Assembly: GCF_014646095.1 (NCBI RefSeq)
Contig: NZ_BMMU01000020.1
Span: 82,890 to 146,889 of the forward strand
Length of the DNA stretch: 64,000 bases
Direction of reading: 5' to 3'
Origin: Streptomyces lacrimifluminis
GTDB lineage: Bacteria > Actinomycetota > Actinomycetes > Streptomycetales > Streptomycetaceae
The notes below the pieces were generated by a model, which was not told the DNA's origin, searched no databases, and saw nothing but the letters and a program-made list of their open reading frames with translations. Shown here one piece after another: positions 8,279 through 16,015 of this stretch. Within the stretch, counting starts at the first letter, position 1; every line of letters starts with the position of its first letter. The position numbers and the translations under genes are program-made.

Positions 8279-8701
8279 TCAGACCTCCTCGGGGTCGAAG
8301 CCGGGGTCGGGTTCCGTCAGCAGGGGGTAGACGCCGTTCTCGTCATGGTCCTCGCGGCCGGTCACGGGCGGGTTGAAGACGCACAGACAGCGGAAGTCCT
8401 CCTTGATCCGCATGGTGTGCCGCTCGTGCCCGTCGAGGAGGTACATGGTGCCGGGGGTGATCGTGTAGGTCCGCCCGGTCTCGTCGTCGGTCAGCAGGGC
8501 CTCGCCCTCGACGCACACGACGGCCTCGACATGGTTCGCGTACCACATCGACGTCTTGGTGCCCGCGTACAGAACCGTCTCGTGGAGCGAGAAGCCGACC
8601 CGCTCCTTGGCGAGGACGATGCGCTTGCTCTCCCAGGTTCCGGACGCCGCCCTCACATGCCGGTCGGTGTTTTCGATGTCCTTGAACGAACGGACGATCA
8701 C
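8279..8701 (-). CDS. ectC: ectoine synthase
   Basis: Cupin-fold cyclase that closes N-gamma-acetyl-diaminobutyrate to ectoine, the third step of the pathway. About 140 residues; IVRSFKDIENTDRHVRAASGTWESKR, SLHETVLYAGTKTSMWYANHVEAVVC and NPPVTGREDHDENGVYPLL are all characteristic. GTG 8701 gives the family N-terminus (M)IVRSF; two in-frame TTG codons just upstream would add 3-4 residues and sit too close to the AAAGGGG at about 8716-8722. It lies between ectB and ectD on the same strand. Confidence 0.96.
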   Translation of the reverse strand: MIVRSFKDIENTDRHVRAASGTWESKRIVLAKERVGFSLHETVLYAGTKTSMWYANHVEAVVCVEGEALLTDDETGRTYTITPGTMYLLDGHERHTMRIKEDFRCLCVFNPPVTGREDHDENGVYPLLTEPDPGFDPEEV

Positions 8702-8786
8702 AGCGCTCAACAACCCCTTTCTCGGATGGTGCGGACGTTCACAAGCTCAGAAGTCCAGCAGTTCAGACAGCAGTTCAGACAGTTGT

Positions 8787-10067
8787 TCAGACGGTCTCGG
8801 CGGTCTCGCGCACGGCGCGGGCGACGATCCGCAGGCCCTCGTCCAGCTCCTCGGGAGTGATGGTGAGCGCCGGCAGCAGCTTCACGACCTCGCTCTCCGG
8901 GCCGGACGTCTCGATGAGCAGCCCGAGTTCGAAGGCCCGCTGCGCGACCCGGCCCGCGCGCGCCTTCTCGTGGAACTCCATGCCCCACACCAGCCCCCGG
9001 CCCCGGTACTCCCTGACGTCGTCCGGGTTCTCCTCGGTGATCGAGATCAGCGCCTCCTCGACCTGCTCACCACGGGCGCGCGTCTGCTTCTCCATGGCGG
9101 AGCCGTCGGACCAGTACGTCTCCAGCGTGGCGGCGGCCGTCACGAACGCCGGGTTGTTGCCGCGGAACGTGCCGTTGTGCTCGCCCGGCTCCCAGATGTC
9201 CAGCTCGGGCCTGAACAGGCAGAGGGACATGGGGAGTCCGTACCCGCTGATGGACTTCGACAGGGTGACGATGTCGGGTACGACGCCCGCTTCCTCGAAG
9301 GAGAAGAAGGCGCCGGTGCGCCCGCAGCCCATCTGGATGTCGTCGACGATCAGCAACATGTCCTGGCGTACGCACAGGTCGGCCAGCGCCCGAAGCCACT
9401 CCGGGCGCGCCACGTTGATGCCGCCCTCGCCCTGCACGGTCTCCACGATCACGGCGGCCGGCTTGTTGAGGCCGGAGCCCTGGTCCTCCAACAGCCGCTC
9501 GAACCACAGGAAGTCGGGGACGGTCCCCTCGAAGTAGTTGTCGAACGGCATCGGCGTGCCGTGCACCAGCGGAACGCCCGCGCCGGCCCGCTTGAAGGCG
9601 TTGCCGGTCACGGCGAGCGACCCGAGTGACATACCGTGGAAGGCGTTGGTGAAGGACACGATGGCCTCCCGCCCCTTCACCTTCCGCGCCAGCTTCAGCG
9701 CCGCCTCGACGGCGTTGGTGCCCGTCGGGCCGGGGAACATGACCTTGTACGGCAGGTCGCGGGGACGCAGCACCAACTCCTGGAAGGACTCCAGGAACGC
9801 GCGTTTCGCGGAGGTCGACATGTCGAGCCCGTGGGTGACGCCGTCCCGCTCCAGATAGTCGATCAACGCCCGTTTGAGTACGGGGTTGTTGTGGCCGTAG
9901 TTGAGCGATCCGGCGCCCGCGAAGAAGTCGAGGTAGGCGTGGCCGTCCTCGTCGTACATACGGCTGCCCTGCGCACGGTCGAACACGGCGGGCCAGCTGC
10001 GGCAGTAGCTGCGCACCTCCGACTCGACGGTCTCGAAGACGCTCAGGTCGGGCTGGGTGATGGTCAC
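8787..10067 (-). CDS. ectB: diaminobutyrate--2-oxoglutarate transaminase
   Basis: A 426-residue class III aminotransferase that makes L-2,4-diaminobutyrate from aspartate semialdehyde with glutamate as amino donor, the first committed step of ectoine synthesis. PLP binding is shown by the Asp in LLIVDDIQMGCGRTG and the catalytic Lys in TLSKSISGYGLPMSL. The start is GTG 10067, giving MTITQPDLSVFE. It follows ectA by about 70 bases on the same strand, in the order ectA-ectB-ectC-ectD. Confidence 0.97.
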   Translation of the reverse strand: MTITQPDLSVFETVESEVRSYCRSWPAVFDRAQGSRMYDEDGHAYLDFFAGAGSLNYGHNNPVLKRALIDYLERDGVTHGLDMSTSAKRAFLESFQELVLRPRDLPYKVMFPGPTGTNAVEAALKLARKVKGREAIVSFTNAFHGMSLGSLAVTGNAFKRAGAGVPLVHGTPMPFDNYFEGTVPDFLWFERLLEDQGSGLNKPAAVIVETVQGEGGINVARPEWLRALADLCVRQDMLLIVDDIQMGCGRTGAFFSFEEAGVVPDIVTLSKSISGYGLPMSLCLFRPELDIWEPGEHNGTFRGNNPAFVTAAATLETYWSDGSAMEKQTRARGEQVEEALISITEENPDDVREYRGRGLVWGMEFHEKARAGRVAQRAFELGLLIETSGPESEVVKLLPALTITPEELDEGLRIVARAVRETAETV

Positions 10068-10137
10068 GTCGGTGAACTCCTTGAGGTGGGGGCGAGATCA
10101 GTCGGCAGAGCCGGGAGAGGCCGGAAAGTTCGGAAAA

Positions 10138-10659
10138 CTAGGAGAGGGGGCCGATGCGGTACAGGACCTCGGGGTCGTGCGGGTCGTGTTGGCCGTTCGG
10201 CGCGCCGGGGAACAGGCCCGCGTCGAACAGCACCTCCCGCTCGACGGTGGCGCCGTGGCGCTCCGCGAACGAGGTGAACAGCCGTTCCGAGGCGGTGTTG
10301 CCCGGGGTGATGGTGGTCTCGACGGTGGTGAGACCCTGCTCGGCGCCGACCCGCCGGGTCAGCCCGTCGAGCAGCGCGGCGGCGAGCCCGCGCCCCTGGT
10401 GGTCGGCGTCGACGGCCACCTGCCAGACGAGCAGGGTGCCCGGCCGGTCCGGCCGGACGTACCCGGTGACGAAGCCGACCGGTCTCCCGTCGGAGTCCCG
10501 GGCGACGGCCGAGGTGGCGGCGAAGTCCCGGCACCACAGCAGATAGCTGTACGACGAGTTGAGATCGAGAACCTCAGAGTCCCGGGCGATCCGCCACAGC
10601 GCCGCCCCGTCGGCAATCACCGGGCGGTCTATTTGCAGGTCTCTCCGTGCTGCGCTCAT
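10138..10659 (-). CDS. ectA: L-2,4-diaminobutyrate acetyltransferase
   Basis: GNAT acetyltransferase that acetylates the gamma-amino group of diaminobutyrate. 173 residues from ATG 10659 (MSAARRDLQIDRP). The EctA pattern is clear: DGAALWRIARDSEVLDLNSSYSYLLWCRDF near the N-terminus, the acetyl-CoA loop in VDADHQGRGLAAALLDGL, and TITPGNTASERLF. A longer in-frame start at 10689 adds ten residues and is less likely. It is the first gene of the ect operon; the AT-rich upstream region should hold its promoter. Confidence 0.95.
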   Translation of the reverse strand: MSAARRDLQIDRPVIADGAALWRIARDSEVLDLNSSYSYLLWCRDFAATSAVARDSDGRPVGFVTGYVRPDRPGTLLVWQVAVDADHQGRGLAAALLDGLTRRVGAEQGLTTVETTITPGNTASERLFTSFAERHGATVEREVLFDAGLFPGAPNGQHDPHDPEVLYRIGPLS

Positions 10660-10751
10660 GCAAATGGAACTTACCGAGAGAAAGTCCAAAATGCATGGCC
10701 GATCGGGGTTCCGTGCGGACGTGGAATGTGTTATTCCGTGAGTATGAGAAT
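10660..10751 (-). promoter_or_regulatory. ect operon leader/promoter region with candidate operator
   Basis: The region between the upstream hairpin and ectA is strikingly AT-rich for this genome. It contains the dyad GGAAT-N5-ATTCC at 10723-10737, and a weak -10-like CATACT (complement of 10741-10746) with TTCACT 18 bases upstream. The dyad is seen; promoter placement is a guess. Ectoine operons are usually induced by salt or heat. Confidence 0.4.
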
Positions 10752-10788
10752 GCCCGCTTTGTCCAGTGAATAACCAGACAAAGCGGGC
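10752..10788 (-). terminator. hairpin GCCCGCTTTGTC / GACAAAGCGGGC
   Basis: A perfect 12 bp stem with a 13-base loop between the class V aminotransferase gene (stop 10922) and ectA, which read in the same direction. It is most likely the terminator of the aminotransferase and insulates ect. The AAAGCGGGC arm sequence appears once more at 10861-10869. Confidence 0.75.
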
Positions 10789-10921
10789 GCATTGTTGAGT
10801 GTGTCACAATCATGCAATTTACTTGATTCGTTCGCAAAACCTTTGCGTTTAGGTCAATGAAAAGCGGGCAGAAGAATACGGGAAACTATCCTTGTTCTTA
10901 CTGCCCAATTTCATCGCGCAT

Positions 10922-12025
10922 TCACGCGAAATTCGCCACCGCTTGCCGCAGGGCCCCTTCGACATCCACGGCACGCCCCCGGTCCGCCAGCGCCGCGCCC
11001 AGCGCGACCAGACTCCCGAGCACCGCCTCCCGCGTCGCGTCCGCCCCGTAGTGGTTGACCCGGATCATCTCCTTGGCCAGCGCGCCCCCGCCCGCGGCCA
11101 GCGGCAGCGCCGGATCGGCGGCCAGCGCGCTCGCCACCAGCTCCGACGCGACGACCCCGGAGGGGGCCCGCAGCGTCGTGGCCACGGGCGCCGCGTCCTC
11201 GGCCTCGCGCACATACGGCTCAAGCCCGCCGCCCAGCGCGAGCACTCCCGCCCGGGTGGCCGCCGCCGCGGCGGTGTGCCGGGCGATCACCGTGTCCAGC
11301 CCCGCCGCCTCGATCCGCTCGACGCACGCCTCCAGCGCGAGCATCTCCAACTGGGCGGGAGCGTGCAGGAGGGTGCGTCGGCCGCCGTCGATCCACCGTT
11401 CCTTCCAGTCCAGCAGCGAGAGGTACGACCGTCGCGGCGCCCCCGGGTTCGCCGCCATCCGCGCCCACGCCCGCTCGCTCACCGACACTGCCGACACCCC
11501 GGCCGGCCCGCCCATCGCCTTCTGCGCCCCGATCACGCACAGGTCGACACCCCACGCGTCCGGCAGCACCGGTTCGGCGCCGACCGACGCGACGGCGTCG
11601 AGGGAGAAGAGGGCGCCGTGTTCCCGTACCGCCTCGCCGATCTCCGCCACCGGGTTGGTGTTGCCGGTCGCCGCCTCCGCGTGCACCAGCGAGACGAAGT
11701 CGATCTCCGGATGCTCGGCGAACGCCTCCCGGATCCGCGCGGCCGTGACCGCGGCGTGGAAGGGCACCGCGAGATCGACGACGGTGGCGCCGCAGTCCCG
11801 CAGCCAGTCGCCGAACGTCTGCCCGTAGGGGCCGGTGATGACGTTGAGAGCGGTCGTGCCCGGGCCCGCGGTCCCCCTGATGGCGCCCTCCAGGGGCAGC
11901 AGCGCCTCGCCCTGCATGATCACGACGTCCTGCTCGGTGGAGAGCAGCCGCGCCACGCGGTCCTCGATCGACGCGAAGCGAGCGGCGGTCAGTGGCGCCA
12001 GGTCAAGGAAGGGGTGCGTGGTCAC
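10922..12025 (-). CDS. alanine-glyoxylate-type aminotransferase, class V
   Basis: A 367-residue PLP enzyme of the alanine-glyoxylate / serine-pyruvate / PucG group. Features are VIMQGEALLPLEGAIRGTAGPGTTALNVITGPYGQTFGDWL near the N-terminus, SLDAVASVGAEPV with the PLP-nitrogen Asp, and VIGAQKAMGGPAGVSAVS with the Schiff-base Lys. The C-terminus RVNHYGADATREAVLGSLVALG matches the family. GTG 12025 is the start. Possible substrates include serine/pyruvate, alanine/glyoxylate or ureidoglycine/glyoxylate. It lies directly upstream of ectABCD on the same strand but is separated by a hairpin, and is divergent from the ABC transporter genes. Confidence 0.82.
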   Translation of the reverse strand: MTTHPFLDLAPLTAARFASIEDRVARLLSTEQDVVIMQGEALLPLEGAIRGTAGPGTTALNVITGPYGQTFGDWLRDCGATVVDLAVPFHAAVTAARIREAFAEHPEIDFVSLVHAEAATGNTNPVAEIGEAVREHGALFSLDAVASVGAEPVLPDAWGVDLCVIGAQKAMGGPAGVSAVSVSERAWARMAANPGAPRRSYLSLLDWKERWIDGGRRTLLHAPAQLEMLALEACVERIEAAGLDTVIARHTAAAAATRAGVLALGGGLEPYVREAEDAAPVATTLRAPSGVVASELVASALAADPALPLAAGGGALAKEMIRVNHYGADATREAVLGSLVALGAALADRGRAVDVEGALRQAVANFA

Positions 12026-12166
12026 GGTGGTGCTCTCTTCGCATCGCGGGGTAGGTAAGTCGAGTCGAGACTAACGGGAGAGCTTCCTGACCCTCGGGTC
12101 GGCGGGATCCGAGGCCCGCGCGGCCTGAAAACCGCAGGTCGCATGACGCCATGACCATGGGAATAG

Positions 12167-12195
12167 TTTGAGATCCTCAAACGTCTCCTTATAAT
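12167..12195 (+). promoter_or_regulatory. strong promoter with operator dyad over the -35, ABC transporter operon
   Basis: A -35 TTGAGA (12168-12173) is followed after 16 bases by a perfect -10 TATAAT (12190-12195), a good match to the main vegetative sigma factor. The dyad TTTGAG-ATC-CTCAAA (12167-12181) overlaps the -35, which would suit a repressor. The predicted start of transcription is near 12202, leaving a short leader before the TTG start at 12228. Confidence 0.75.
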
Positions 12196-12227
12196 CAGAA
12201 GTCACAGTCCCCCCACAGGAGGTCCCC

Positions 12228-13073
12228 TTGAACACGGTCCTCGCACGACGGTCCCGCATCCTGGCCGCCACCACCGCGACGGCCGGGCTTCTGCTCGTGG
12301 CCGGCTGTTCCTCGGACGACGACGGCGGCAGCGCCTCGAAGACCGCCGCCGGCGGGGTCGAGCTCGTCAAGGGCGGCCAGCTCACCGTCTGCACCCACCT
12401 GCCCTACCCGCCCTTCCAGTCGGAGGTCGACGGCAAGGTGCAGGGCTTCGACGTGTCGCTCGTCGATCTCGCCGCCAAGAACCTCGGCGTGAAGCAGGAG
12501 ATCCTCGACACGCCCTTCGAGAACTTCAAGACGGGTGCCTTTCTCAACGCGGACCAGTGCGACCTCGGCGCGGCCGGCATGACCATCACGGAGGAGCGCA
12601 AGAAGAACGTCGACTTCTCCGACCCGTACTTCGCCGCGACGCAGGCCGTCCTCGTCGACAAGAAGAGCGGCATCACCTCCTTCGCCGGTCTCCAGGGCAA
12701 GAAGGTCGGTGCCCAGGCGCAGACCACCGGCGAGGACTACGCCAAGGGCAAGGATCTCGACCCGGTCTCCTTCGAGTCCTCCGACGCCGTCCTCAACGGC
12801 CTGCGCACCGGCCAGGTCGAGGCCGTGATCATCGACTACCCGGTGGTCCAGGGCTGGCTCAAGGACACGGCCAACGCCGACGCCTTCAAGGTGGTGGACA
12901 ACCTCAACACCGGTGAGCAGTACGGCTTCACGGTGAAGAAGGGCAACACCAAACTGCTCGCCGCCCTCAACAGGGCGATCACCGACGCGAAGGCCGACGG
13001 CACCTACAAGAAGCTGTACGAGCAGTGGATCGGCCCGTACGACGAGTCCGCGGCAGCTCCGTCCGCGTCATGA
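12228..13073 (+). CDS. ABC transporter substrate-binding lipoprotein, family 3 (polar amino acids)
   Basis: A 281-residue binding protein. The N-terminal lipoprotein signal ends in a lipobox LLLVAGC (Cys about residue 27), followed by a Ser/Asp/Gly linker and a family 3 solute-binding domain: LTVCTHLPYPPFQ, GFDVSLVDLAAKNLGV, CDLGAAGMTITEERKKNVDFSDPYF and AVIIDYPVVQGWL. It is anchored outside the membrane and delivers a small polar solute to the permease. The start is TTG 12228, supported by AGGAGGT upstream. It is the first gene of a coupled operon, with a consensus promoter at 12168-12195. The ligand cannot be deduced; an amino acid or related compatible solute is likely. Confidence 0.92.
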   Translation: MNTVLARRSRILAATTATAGLLLVAGCSSDDDGGSASKTAAGGVELVKGGQLTVCTHLPYPPFQSEVDGKVQGFDVSLVDLAAKNLGVKQEILDTPFENFKTGAFLNADQCDLGAAGMTITEERKKNVDFSDPYFAATQAVLVDKKSGITSFAGLQGKKVGAQAQTTGEDYAKGKDLDPVSFESSDAVLNGLRTGQVEAVIIDYPVVQGWLKDTANADAFKVVDNLNTGEQYGFTVKKGNTKLLAALNRAITDAKADGTYKKLYEQWIGPYDESAAAPSAS

Positions 13074-13906
13074 CCGACGCCTCCACGAAGCAGGTGCAGC
13101 CCCGTAAGCAGGGGTTGAGCCGCACGCAGAAACGCGCGCTGTCCCGGGGCGCGCAGTACGCGCTGTTCGTCGCGGCCGTGGTCGCCCTCGCGGTGTCGGC
13201 CGACTGGGCCCGTCTGAAGAACCAGTTCGCGCAGGCGGACCTGGCCGAGCAGATGTTCCCGGAGATCATCACGCTGGCCCTCAAGAACACCGTCCTCTAC
13301 ACACTGTCGGGCTTCGTCTTCGGCCTGGTGCTGGGGATGGTGATCGCCCTGATGCGGCTGTCACCGGTGGGCCCCTACCGCTGGGTCGCGGGCATCTACA
13401 TCGAGATCTTCCGTGGTCTGCCGGCCCTGCTGATCTTCATCTTCGTCGGCGTGGCGGTACCTCTCGCCTTCCCCGGCACGGAGATCCCGGGCGGGACGTA
13501 CGGCAAGGTGGCGCTGGCTCTCGGCCTGGTGTCGGCGGCGTACATGGCGGAGACGATCCGCGCGGGCATCCAGGCGGTGCCCAAGGGGCAGATGGAGGCG
13601 GCCCGTTCACTGGGCTTCTCGCATGCGCGGGCCATGGTCTCGATCATCATCCCGCAGGCGTTCCGGATCGTGATCCCGCCGCTCACCAACGAGTTGGTGC
13701 TCCTGTTCAAGGACTCCTCGCTGGTGCTGTTCCTCGGCGTCACCCTGGAGGAACGCGAACTGGCCAAGTACGGCCGTGACCTGGCCAGTCAGACCGCCAA
13801 CTCCACGCCGATCCTGGTGGCGGGCCTGTGCTATCTGCTGGTGACGGTGCCGCTGGGCTTCGTCGTACGACGGCTTGAGACGAAGGCGGGGGAGGCGACG
13901 AGGTGA
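13070..13906 (+). CDS. amino acid ABC transporter permease
   Basis: A 278-residue inner-membrane permease of the HisM/GlnP type, with several membrane segments after a basic, soluble N-terminus of about 35 residues. The conserved permease loop that contacts the ATPase is visible as EAARSLGFSHARAMVSIIIPQAFRIVIPPL (EAA motif). The ATG overlaps the TGA of the binding-protein gene by 4 bases, and the gene ends in a 4-base overlap with the ATPase. Only one permease gene is present, so it probably acts as a homodimer. Confidence 0.92.
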   Translation: MTDASTKQVQPRKQGLSRTQKRALSRGAQYALFVAAVVALAVSADWARLKNQFAQADLAEQMFPEIITLALKNTVLYTLSGFVFGLVLGMVIALMRLSPVGPYRWVAGIYIEIFRGLPALLIFIFVGVAVPLAFPGTEIPGGTYGKVALALGLVSAAYMAETIRAGIQAVPKGQMEAARSLGFSHARAMVSIIIPQAFRIVIPPLTNELVLLFKDSSLVLFLGVTLEERELAKYGRDLASQTANSTPILVAGLCYLLVTVPLGFVVRRLETKAGEATR

Positions 13907-14748
13907 GCGGCCGAGTGAGTGACGGTACCGAGGACATGAGGGTGCCGGAGATCGAAGTCCGGGACCTGTACAAGTCGTTCGGCGACAACGAGGTGCTGCG
14001 CGGCATCGACCTGGAGATCGGGCAGGGCGAGGTCGTGTGCGTGATCGGCCCGTCCGGGTCCGGCAAGTCGACCCTGCTGCGCTGCGTGAACCTGCTGGAG
14101 GAGCCGACGAAGGGCCAGGTCTTCGTCGGCGGTACGGAGGTCACGCACCCGGACGTCGACATCGACGAGGTCCGCCGCCGTATCGGCATGGTCTTCCAGC
14201 AGTTCAACCTCTTCCCGCATCTGACGGTGACGGAGAACCTGACGCTGCCGCAACGCCGGGTGCTGAAGCGGGACAAGGCGCAGGCCGCACGGGTGGCCGC
14301 GGAGAACCTGGAGCGGGTGGGCCTGTCGGAGAAGGCGAACGCGTACCCGTCGTCCCTCTCCGGTGGCCAGCAGCAACGGGTCGCCATCGCAAGGGCGTTG
14401 GCGATGGGCCCGGAGGTCATGCTGTTCGACGAGCCGACGTCGGCACTCGACCCCGAGCTGGTGGGGGACGTGCTGGCGGTGATGCGCAGGCTGGCGAACG
14501 AGGGCATGACGATGATGGTCGTCACGCACGAGATGACGTTCGCCCGCGAGGTCGCCGACCGGGTCGTCTTCATGGACGGCGGAGTGATCGTCGAGGAGGG
14601 CACCCCGGCCCGGGTGATCACCAACCCGGCCCATGAACGCACCCGCCACTTCCTCTCCCGCCTGCTGGACCCGGCGATGGCGGACGTGGAGGAGGAATCG
14701 GCACACGAGGCGGAGGGCGAGGGCGAGAAGCCGCACCGGCCGAACTAA
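13903..14748 (+). CDS. amino acid ABC transporter ATP-binding protein (GlnQ-like)
   Basis: A 281-residue ATPase with Walker A GPSGSGKST, the Q-loop in VFQQFNLFPHLT, signature LSGGQQQR, Walker B VMLFDEPTSALD and the H-loop in VVTHEM: a complete, active polar amino acid ATPase. GTG 13903 overlaps the permease stop (GTGA). The acidic C-terminal tail (EEESAHEAEGEGE) is beyond the usual family end. It energises uptake together with the two preceding genes. Confidence 0.94.
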   Translation: MSGRVSDGTEDMRVPEIEVRDLYKSFGDNEVLRGIDLEIGQGEVVCVIGPSGSGKSTLLRCVNLLEEPTKGQVFVGGTEVTHPDVDIDEVRRRIGMVFQQFNLFPHLTVTENLTLPQRRVLKRDKAQAARVAAENLERVGLSEKANAYPSSLSGGQQQRVAIARALAMGPEVMLFDEPTSALDPELVGDVLAVMRRLANEGMTMMVVTHEMTFAREVADRVVFMDGGVIVEEGTPARVITNPAHERTRHFLSRLLDPAMADVEEESAHEAEGEGEKPHRPN

Positions 14749-14758
14749 GGTGCCGTGC

Positions 14759-15850
14759 ATGAGCGATCAGGCGGTGCTGCGGGTGAAGGGGCGGGTGCTG
14801 GTCGGCCCGGAGGAGATCCGTGACGAGCTGTGGGTGGTCGGTGGCCGGATCACCTACGACCGCCCGCCCGGCGCCCGTGACATCCGCACCGTGGAGGGCT
14901 GGGCGCTGCCCGGCCTGGTCGACGCGCACTGCCATGTGGGCCTGGGGCCGCACGGCCCCGTGCCCGAGGACACGGCGGAGAAGCAGGCGCTGACGGACCG
15001 GGACGCCGGGACCCTCCTCGTCCGGGATGCCGGTTCACCGTCGGACACCCGCTGGACCGACGCCCGCGAGGACCTACCGAAGATCATCAGGGCGGGCCGG
15101 CACATCGCCCGCACCCGCCGCTACATCCGGGGCTTCGCGCACGAGATCGAGCCGGACGACCTGGTGGCGTACGTCGGCCAGGAGGCCCGGCGCGGCGACG
15201 GCTGGGTCAAGCTGGTGGGCGACTGGCTGGACCGCGGCACCGGCGACCTCTCCGCCTGCTGGCCGCGCGAGGCCGTGGAGGCGGCGATCGCGGAGGCCCA
15301 CCGCCTGGGCGCGCGGGTCACGGCCCACTGCTTCGCGGAGGACTCCCTGCGGGACCTGGTCGAGGCGGGCATCGACTGTGTCGAGCACGCGACGGGTCTG
15401 ACCGAGGACACGATCCCCCTGTTCGCGGCACGCGGCGTCGCGATCGTCCCGACCCTGGTCAACATCGCGACGTTCCCGAACCTGGCGGCATCCGGCGAAG
15501 CCAAGTTCCCGGCCTGGTCCGCCCACATGCGCGGTCTGCACGAACGCCGCTACGACACGGTGCGTTCCGCGTACGACGCGGGGATTCCGGTGTACGTCGG
15601 CACGGACGCGGGGGGCACGTTGCCTCACGGACTGGTCGCGGCGGAGGTCGCCGAGCTGACCAAGGCAGGCATCCCGGCGGTCGAGGCGCTGTCGGCGACG
15701 ACGTGGGGCGCACGGGAGTGGCTGGGGCGGCCCGGTCTCGCGGAGGGGGCGGCGGCGGACCTGGTGGTGTACGAGAGCGATCCGCGGGCGGACGTACGGG
15801 TGTTGGGGAAGCCGTTGCGGGTGGTGCTGAACGGGCGGATCGTGGCGTGA
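14759..15850 (+). CDS. amidohydrolase family protein (metal-dependent)
   Basis: A 363-residue TIM-barrel amidohydrolase. Seen are the N-terminal beta domain, the metal-binding GLVDAHCHVG (HxH), VTAHCFAEDSLRDLVEAGIDCVEHATGL with two further His ligands, YVGTDAGGTLPHG with the last Asp, and the C-terminal GLAEGAAADLVVYESDPRADV typical of imidazolonepropionase/prolidase-like members. It starts 10 bases after the ATPase stop, so it is probably co-transcribed with the transporter and may hydrolyse the imported compound or a product of it. The substrate is unknown. Confidence 0.85.
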   Translation: MSDQAVLRVKGRVLVGPEEIRDELWVVGGRITYDRPPGARDIRTVEGWALPGLVDAHCHVGLGPHGPVPEDTAEKQALTDRDAGTLLVRDAGSPSDTRWTDAREDLPKIIRAGRHIARTRRYIRGFAHEIEPDDLVAYVGQEARRGDGWVKLVGDWLDRGTGDLSACWPREAVEAAIAEAHRLGARVTAHCFAEDSLRDLVEAGIDCVEHATGLTEDTIPLFAARGVAIVPTLVNIATFPNLAASGEAKFPAWSAHMRGLHERRYDTVRSAYDAGIPVYVGTDAGGTLPHGLVAAEVAELTKAGIPAVEALSATTWGAREWLGRPGLAEGAAADLVVYESDPRADVRVLGKPLRVVLNGRIVA

Positions 15851-16015
15851 CGCGGGTGACCCGGGTGAATGCGGTGAACATCCGTGCCGTGGGATTCGAA
15901 GATCTGCGCGGAAGCCCCACGTAGGGGTGAAGTCCCGTCAGATTGCTGACCGTTGGCCCCCTGTACGTAATTCTTACCGGGTCCCAGGCGTGTCTCTTCC
16001 GAGGGGTCCCCAACC

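Noticed and set aside
8702..8713. TTG starts for ectC
   Set aside because: They would sit too close to the AAAGGGG and add residues not found in ectoine synthases; GTG 8701 gives the expected N-terminus, though the spacing is long.
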